Assembly: GCF_037975245.1 (NCBI RefSeq)
Contig: NC_092572.1
Location: 8,437,001-8,501,000 of the forward strand
Reading direction: 5' to 3'
Length of the DNA stretch: 64,000 nucleotides
Source: Apostichopus japonicus
Lineage: Eukaryota; Echinodermata; Holothuroidea; Aspidochirotida; Stichopodidae
This document shows, one piece after another, positions 58,706 through 64,000 of the stretch (the first letter of the stretch is position 1; each line of letters opens with the position of its first letter). Both the position numbers and the translations under genes were made by a program. The notes under the pieces were generated by a model. It was not told where the DNA came from, searched no databases, and worked only from the letters and a program-made list of their open reading frames with translations.

Positions 58706-59563
58706 CTGTCACTAGAAGTACATGTTCCGTTTTACCTCCATGATGTTCCTACTGCAGGTGCGTATCCAGGGGGGCGTTGGGGGCGCGCGCCCCCCGGGTA
58801 AGAAAAAGAGGAGAGAAAAAAAAGAGAAGAAAAAAGGAAAAAAGAGGGGAAAAGAGGAGGAGGGGGAGAGGAAGGAAGGGAAAAGAAAAAGAAGAAAGAG
58901 AGAAGAAGGAGAAAAGGAGGGAGTAAAAGAAAAACGCGAAGACACCGGGAAGAGAAAGAGGAACAGTGACATCATTACAGCGCTGAAGGGTAGCCAGTGA
59001 CGGATCAATGATTTCGTAAAAGTGTGCCTCACCCTACCCCTTACACCGACAACTCCATTTTTTTGACGTTTCCATTTTCCTCTCTCACTAATGATCTATA
59101 TATATACTATATATGGTCTATCATAACGCGTGTGTAGAATTGTGCTATGAAACCAACTGTGGCTGGTCTCGAACTCGACCGTGTCGTCGGGGAACATGAC
59201 GCATTTTGGGATGGGGCGACCGCCCCCCCCCCCATTCAGCATTTTTTTAAATGATATCGCTAAGTAATTTCAAAATAGAAAGTGCTTAGATGCAACTTAC
59301 AAGGCCTGGGAAGTGTCATTTCCAGCGATCTGGGAGACATTTTCGGCCAAAATTTGCTTGTACGCTTCGCGCTAACAAATGGTCCTGGGTAGTGCCATTT
59401 CCAGCGATCTGGGAGGCATTTTCGGCCAAAATTTTCTTGTACGCTTCGCGCCAACCTATGGTGGCGCTACGCTTAGATAATTTGCCTACAGGCTTCGCCC
59501 CTCCCTTGGCAATCATATCAGCAAGCATCGGTTATTACATCGCATGCCATCATGTACCGTACG

Positions 59564-59920
59564 CAGGGGCGTAGCGAGCGGGGGGTGTGGGGGGTGTCGC
59601 ACCCCCCAATAATTTGGTCGCTGTCGGCGAATTTGGGGTCTGTCGGCAAAAGGAGAAAAGGTGAAGAGAGCGGAAGGGGAAGAAAGAAGGAAAGCTGAAT
59701 AGAGAAAAGGAGAACGGGAGCTTCTTCCGTGCCAAATTTGACTTAAAATATGCACCAGATTGCATCTAAGGACGTTTCAAAACTAAAAATTTTCCAAAGG
59801 GGAGGGGGACACCCCCTCCCCTTAAACCCCTCCCCCATTTCAGTCATCACTTCCAGATCCGTCGGCAAATCAAATCCTCCACACCCCCCCAACAACAACA
59901 AACCCTTCGCTACGCCCCTG
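59564..59920. mobile_element. 357-bp hAT miniature element, perfect TSD
   Basis: Perfect 14-bp TIR CAGGGGCGTAGCGA/TCGCTACGCCCCTG and perfect 8-bp TSD ACCGTACG (59,556-59,563; 59,921-59,928). Interior has a GCACCAGATTGCATCT module and the GGGGAGGGGG hairpin. Confidence 0.97.
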
Positions 59921-60076
59921 ACCGTACGGTCCGTTAAAATTGCGCAGTATACCGCGGGATGCTAATGTAAACAACGACATGTCTCATGTAGATGTATAAA
60001 AAGCATGGAGGTCCAATTATGTCAAAAGTTTCTTTTACATTAGTAATGGCGAATTAGGGACTGCACCCCCGCCGCG

Positions 60077-60452
60077 CAGTGGCGGAGTGTCCATACGGTC
60101 AGGGGCGGATGCGCCCCCTGACGGACTCAAATGGACTGCTGGCGCCTTTTTCAGCTCTTTACCACTTTTTACTTATTCTAGATTATTGACTTTTTTATTG
60201 CGCTCTCATCTACTTATTGACATTCGTCACATTTTGTTGGTGGAATTTGGCGATGACACCCTATTCTTCGTTTATCTGCAAATTAGCCAGGCCCTGAAAG
60301 GGTCATTTCCGGCGATCTAGGGAGTATCTTTTCTCAAAATTTGTCTGTGCGCTACGCGCCAACCAGTGGTGGCGCTCCGCAAAGATAGTGTCGAAAGCGC
60401 CCCTACAGACCATTCTCGCCCCTCCTGACCAATACCCCTAGCTCCGCCACTG
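60077..60452. mobile_element. 376-bp hAT miniature element, perfect TSD
   Basis: Perfect 11-bp TIR CAGTGGCGGAG/CTCCGCCACTG and perfect 8-bp TSD CCGCCGCG (60,069-60,076; 60,453-60,460). Carries a GTGCGCTACGCGCCAACC module also present in other elements of the window. Confidence 0.97.
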
Positions 60453-61152
60453 CCGCCGCGCCTCCTAAGCCTATGTGTGTAGTGTTCGGTTTCGGAAATA
60501 TCTGCTATTTTTTTCATTTCCTTCAACCAAGTTTAATAATAGCCATTATAAGAGGTTTAATATTTCTACACCAATAAATTAACTGTGTCTGAATTTTCCA
60601 AAATTTCTGACCAACATTCTGCATCACACTTCCCTCTACTCGTGCAATTTTGACCGGTCTGTTAGGGGTTGAAGGTAGATTTTCTATATTGGTTGTCCAT
60701 AGATGAAATTTTGTACAACATTATGGGTGTGTTTTGAAGTGAGTTTATTCACGAGAAATGTGAATTTTCAAATTCTGAACAAATTTAGGGCTTAAAACCT
60801 TGAAAAGTGGGGCTGACGGGTATTGTGGGCCGCGACGTAGAATCACCTACAAAAGCAAAGACCCACAGGACATGCGATCAGGTCGAACATGACGTGTGCC
60901 GGGTTGACAATCTTCAAAAAGGTTATGGATGGAAAAAAAAAACTATTAGGAAATACTTGGTTCTCAGGCCAAAAGTGTACATCTGGTTGGTCATTTCAAG
61001 CCCGAGAAGTGCCGTTTCCGGTGATCTGGGGGGGGGGGGGGTATCAAACCAGAAATTTTCTCGTACGCTGCGCGCCAACCGATGGTGGCGCTCCGCTTAG
61101 ATAGTAATTCACGCCCCCCGGGTTAGAAAATCCTGGATACGCGCCTGTACTG

Positions 61153-63407
61153 TGACCACTCCACACACCGAGAGTACCGAAATCGGTTATTTAGAATGCG
61201 GACTCAGTCGTAACAATATTCGCTATGTGTCTTGAGTGATGGAGGAAAGTCAGGAATTGGATTATCTCTCAATCCTCAATGAAGACCGGATCGGGTGTCA
61301 GTTGGAACAAAATTAAAAACATATAGGCCTATTCTATAGCGTTGGATAAGTGATAGCATATATAAGCTGGCTATATAATCCCATCAAGGTACGTTTGAAA
61401 ACAGTTTTTTTACGTTGATTTAATATCCTTGAATATTAAAAGCAAATAATCATAGGAAGCTATATATGCTATTATTATTATCCCAGTTAACATGATTTTT
61501 TTGTTGTTTCCATAGTAAATGACAAATTGTAATTATTGATGGGTCTAATTAATTACAGCGCTTTAGCCTATAGTCTTCGTAATTCGGAGGTAAATTATCC
61601 CATTCTAGTCAAAGCTGCCTATGTGTGTAGGCTCTGTCTAAATGTGTTTATAATTACAATGCTCCAGGCATGACTGTTGCAGTTCTGTCTTTAATTCTTT
61701 CCCCCTTCAAGTGATTAAAACTTCTATTAAAAAAAAAGAAAAAAAAAGTAGTTTCGAGGGATTGAACTGAATAATTAAATCTTTAGTAGGCATGCATTAC
61801 TTTCAGTTAGTGATGAAACCTACGAGGCATTCTTAAAGCCCTATTTTTTATTCACATTTATAAACACGAACTCACCAATCCCCTAACTCTACAGTTACAT
61901 ATCGCATGTGTAGTAATAATCACACAATCTGGAAGATATACCTTTCTCCCCAAAATCACGGCAAGAATGCATCATTGGTAAATATGTACCTCGACATGAG
62001 TGTGTAATTATTTACTACACACAAGTGCACAAAAAATAACATTTAGACAGTCAATCAAATGGATGATGGGACGTAAATAATTTGTAGGAATTGCAACCTA
62101 ACCTATCACAAAGTGAGTCAAAACATCACTCATGGTTAAACCTGGTTATACATTGGAACTACCATCTTTGTTCAGTGTCGTATATTCACAAGGAATGTGA
62201 CATTGTGACCCTAAGAGGTTCCATATTACTTGGGAGCAACGTCAAGGTGTCGGGTATCACAGAATTTTGTGTATGACGAAATCGTCTGCACTGATAACCC
62301 AGGTTAGATGAAGCAGCCTAATGCATTATGCTCGTGTATTTCTGTTGTGGTATTTTGAATTGTTCTTGTTGTTGTTATACAGCCTGGGGAGAAATAGATT
62401 CAACACAAAACGTTTTAAGAAACGCTACATTTGTATGTATGTATGTGTGTATGTGTGTATGTATGTATGTATATTAGATCCTCCTGCAAGAAGGCACTCG
62501 CGATTTGGGAGACATAGTAACTATATGCTTTCAACAATGGCTTATGGTGTAACTTGAGAGTAGTTCTGATAGTAGTTCTGATATTCATTGTGACATGGAA
62601 TTGCTAACTCGGTTTGCTTTATGGTCACGGCTGTAACAATTCTATCTCGTATTCAATAGCTTGATTCCAGTGGCGTAGCCTCGTAGGCCTACATATAGCA
62701 CGTTCCTAAAGTCCCGTATGGGTATGGACCTTGATGATGCTATATCCAGAACGATGAAACCTCCAGGAGAGCAAATGAGTGTTTTCTGCCTCAATTTAGC
62801 AATTTTTACCATAATTAGTCTCTGCTTCTTCCTGTGATACCCCAGTATATGGATAAATGAAAATTAACTCGATAGAAAATGTGCAGGGTTGTTCTTTTGA
62901 ACACAGCTGTGCTGAAGTATGTTGGAAGTGTGATTAAATTACTGAAATACATTGTTTTCGATGCTTGTGTGGGCCCTTTCGTTTAACATATATTTCAATT
63001 AAAGGCCATAGTTAATACCCCCCCCCCCACCCTCATCTTATATATTCGCGGGAGCGCTTTGGCAAGCGATGAGGCAAGAAACGTTTCACTGAGGGGGCTT
63101 CTCCTCGATCCATCTACCCTCCCCTTTCATCCTCGGGGTTACCCCAATCATTGTTTCTATAATTAACTAATGATATATTAACTGATGAATGAACTGACTG
63201 ATGAGTTAATTAACTAACTATTTAATTTAATATCTTCTAATCTTCACATTTAGCCTTTGAAGAAGATCCTGCTAGGATCGAAACGTCAGGCCAACTTACT
63301 TTTACATATATAATTTAATAACTGATTATTTTAATATCATGAACATTTTAATTAAATAACTGATAATAATTAACTGATACAATTAAATGATAATCTACTT
63401 TTTTCAG
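61153..63407. other. Spacer or 5' intron of second Gal3ST paralogue
   Basis: AT-rich. Contains a (GTAT)n microsatellite near 62,432-62,475, a hAT-like left end at about 62,668 (CCAGTGGCGTAGCC) without partner, and a hammerhead-like motif. CATCAAG|GTACGT at about 61,388 could be a donor of a 5'UTR exon; unproven. Confidence 0.4.
63253..63292 (+). other. Hammerhead-like ribozyme motif (candidate)
   Basis: Outer GCCT/AGGC pair, then TTGAAGA (compare CUGANGA), a perfect 6-bp stem GATCCT-GCT-AGGATC, and GAAAC followed by GTC. This arrangement resembles hammerhead cores that I recall from Penelope-like and related retroelements. The core C is a T here, and stem III is absent or minimal, so activity is doubtful. 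Confidence 0.3.
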
Positions 63408-63538
63408 ATGACAGACAAGCTAATTCATCAATTTTTGACATTACTTCTCCTGGGAACCATAAGCATTATGCTCCTCGCGGTTTTCTGTTGTGATAATGTC
63501 AGTCCCACCCACATGCGTAATTCATCCAAGTATAACAG
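63408..63538 (+). CDS. Second Gal3ST paralogue, exon 1 (partial gene)
   Basis: After acceptor ACTTTTTTCAG comes ATG at once: MTDKLIHQFLTLLLLGTISI, then MLLAVFCCDNVSPTHMRNSS and KYN, ending AACAG|GTATGT in phase 2. Same design as exon 1 of the upstream gene: signal anchor, a PTxMR motif, KYxR at the split codon, identical phase and ATG right after the acceptor. The rest of the gene lies beyond the window. Confidence 0.85.
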
Positions 63539-64000
63539 GTATGTTATAATTCGTCATTAGATACCCCACCAAAGGTGTGGAGGGTGGGGAGGGTGGGGGG
63601 GGGGGGCTTCTTGAAGTCTTCACTTTTTCAATAAGTATATATATTTGTTAATGAGAATAAAATAATAACTATCTCATATATCCCCTTGTCCCCTAATAGA
63701 TTCTATGCCCCAGGGCTGTCCCCAAGCCTCTCGTCAGGCCTTCGGTAGAATAGTCTATATATATGGTTTAATTAAAGAATTAGTCAATTAATTAACCACC
63801 TTCGTTAAATTACTTAACAACAGTTTTTTCAAATATCCTCCAAAAAGTTATATTCTAGGACTATCATAGACAAAACGGTCGAAAACGATTTCGTTCCTCG
63901 AATTAATCTGTAAGTTGCGATGGGTATGTGAATTCGACCAAACCCTGTTTAAATATTGATATATACTTGGCTACCCTTAAATTGACCTATGACATATATT
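63539..64000. other. Intron of the second Gal3ST paralogue
   Basis: AT-rich, one G-run near 63,585-63,607. No second exon before the window ends. Confidence 0.6.

Larger units (their letters stand above)
58755..61147. mobile_element. 2.4-kb hAT-like element with 5-bp TSD, host to nested insertions
   Basis: Left end CAGGTGCGTATCCAGG and right end CCTGGATACGCGCCTG are TIRs with one mismatch. TACTG flanks both (58,750-58,754; 61,148-61,152). Near both ends lies CCCCCCGGGT(T)AGAAAA-type sequence. The left part is a long A/G-rich tract (58,800-58,960). Two complete hAT miniatures sit inside, so this element is older than them. Confidence 0.85.

Noticed and set aside
58722-59032. Lys/Glu-rich frame and its Ser/Phe-rich antisense
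   Set aside because: Low-complexity A/G-rich tract inside a hAT-like element, not a protein.

Overview
The window is eukaryotic nuclear DNA. Genes are split by GT-AG introns, introns and intergenic DNA are AT-rich and full of tandem repeats, and cut-and-paste transposons with target-site duplications (TSDs) are abundant. The gene families (PRDM10, USF, Gal3ST) and the many TAGGCCTA-type words and G/C homopolymer runs suggest a marine invertebrate deuterostome, most likely an echinoderm. The species cannot be named from the sequence alone.

Region 1 (1-13,969, + strand) carries the 3' nine exons of a PRDM10 orthologue. The order is a glutamine-rich exon, a PR/SET domain split over three exons, one 1.84-kb exon with twelve C2H2 fingers and an AT-hook-like block, and a Gln-rich terminal exon. 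All exon phases agree and the open frame is 1,495 codons. The true N-terminus lies left of the window. The 3'UTR opens with a five-copy 114-bp tandem repeat.

Region 2 (about 16,670-31,292, - strand) is a complete, convergent USF gene (upstream stimulatory factor, bHLH-leucine zipper). It has eight coding exons and 303 residues. The intron before its fifth coding exon is dominated by a 24-unit minisatellite whose unit is a copy of that exon's own 3' splice site. A second intron holds a partial tandem copy of the bHLH exon.

Region 3 (about 31,300-50,980) is gene-poor and transposon-rich. It includes a 5.2-kb hAT-type insertion with a perfect 8-bp TSD. Inside that lies a 3.9-kb inverted-repeat element, which in turn holds a LINE reverse-transcriptase relic. 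Further insertions at 44.9-46.2 kb, 49.1-49.7 kb and 50.1-50.5 kb have recognisable termini.

Region 4 (50,983-64,000, + strand) is a galactose-3-O-sulfotransferase (Gal3ST-like) cluster. One complete three-exon gene is followed by a nearly identical truncated copy of its 3' end, then hAT elements nested in one another, then the signal-anchor exon of a second paralogue that runs out of the window. Two arms of a diverged inverted duplication (35.9-37.2 kb and 57.1-58.7 kb) bracket the 20 kb containing the large hAT nest and the sulfotransferase gene. One arm keeps the empty site of a miniature element found in the other.

PRDM10 and USF are nuclear DNA-binding transcription factors and Gal3ST enzymes are Golgi membrane sulfotransferases. 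Nothing in the sequence links them in one pathway. The least expected structure is the splice-site minisatellite in USF. Comparisons with human proteins below are from memory and not from an alignment run.
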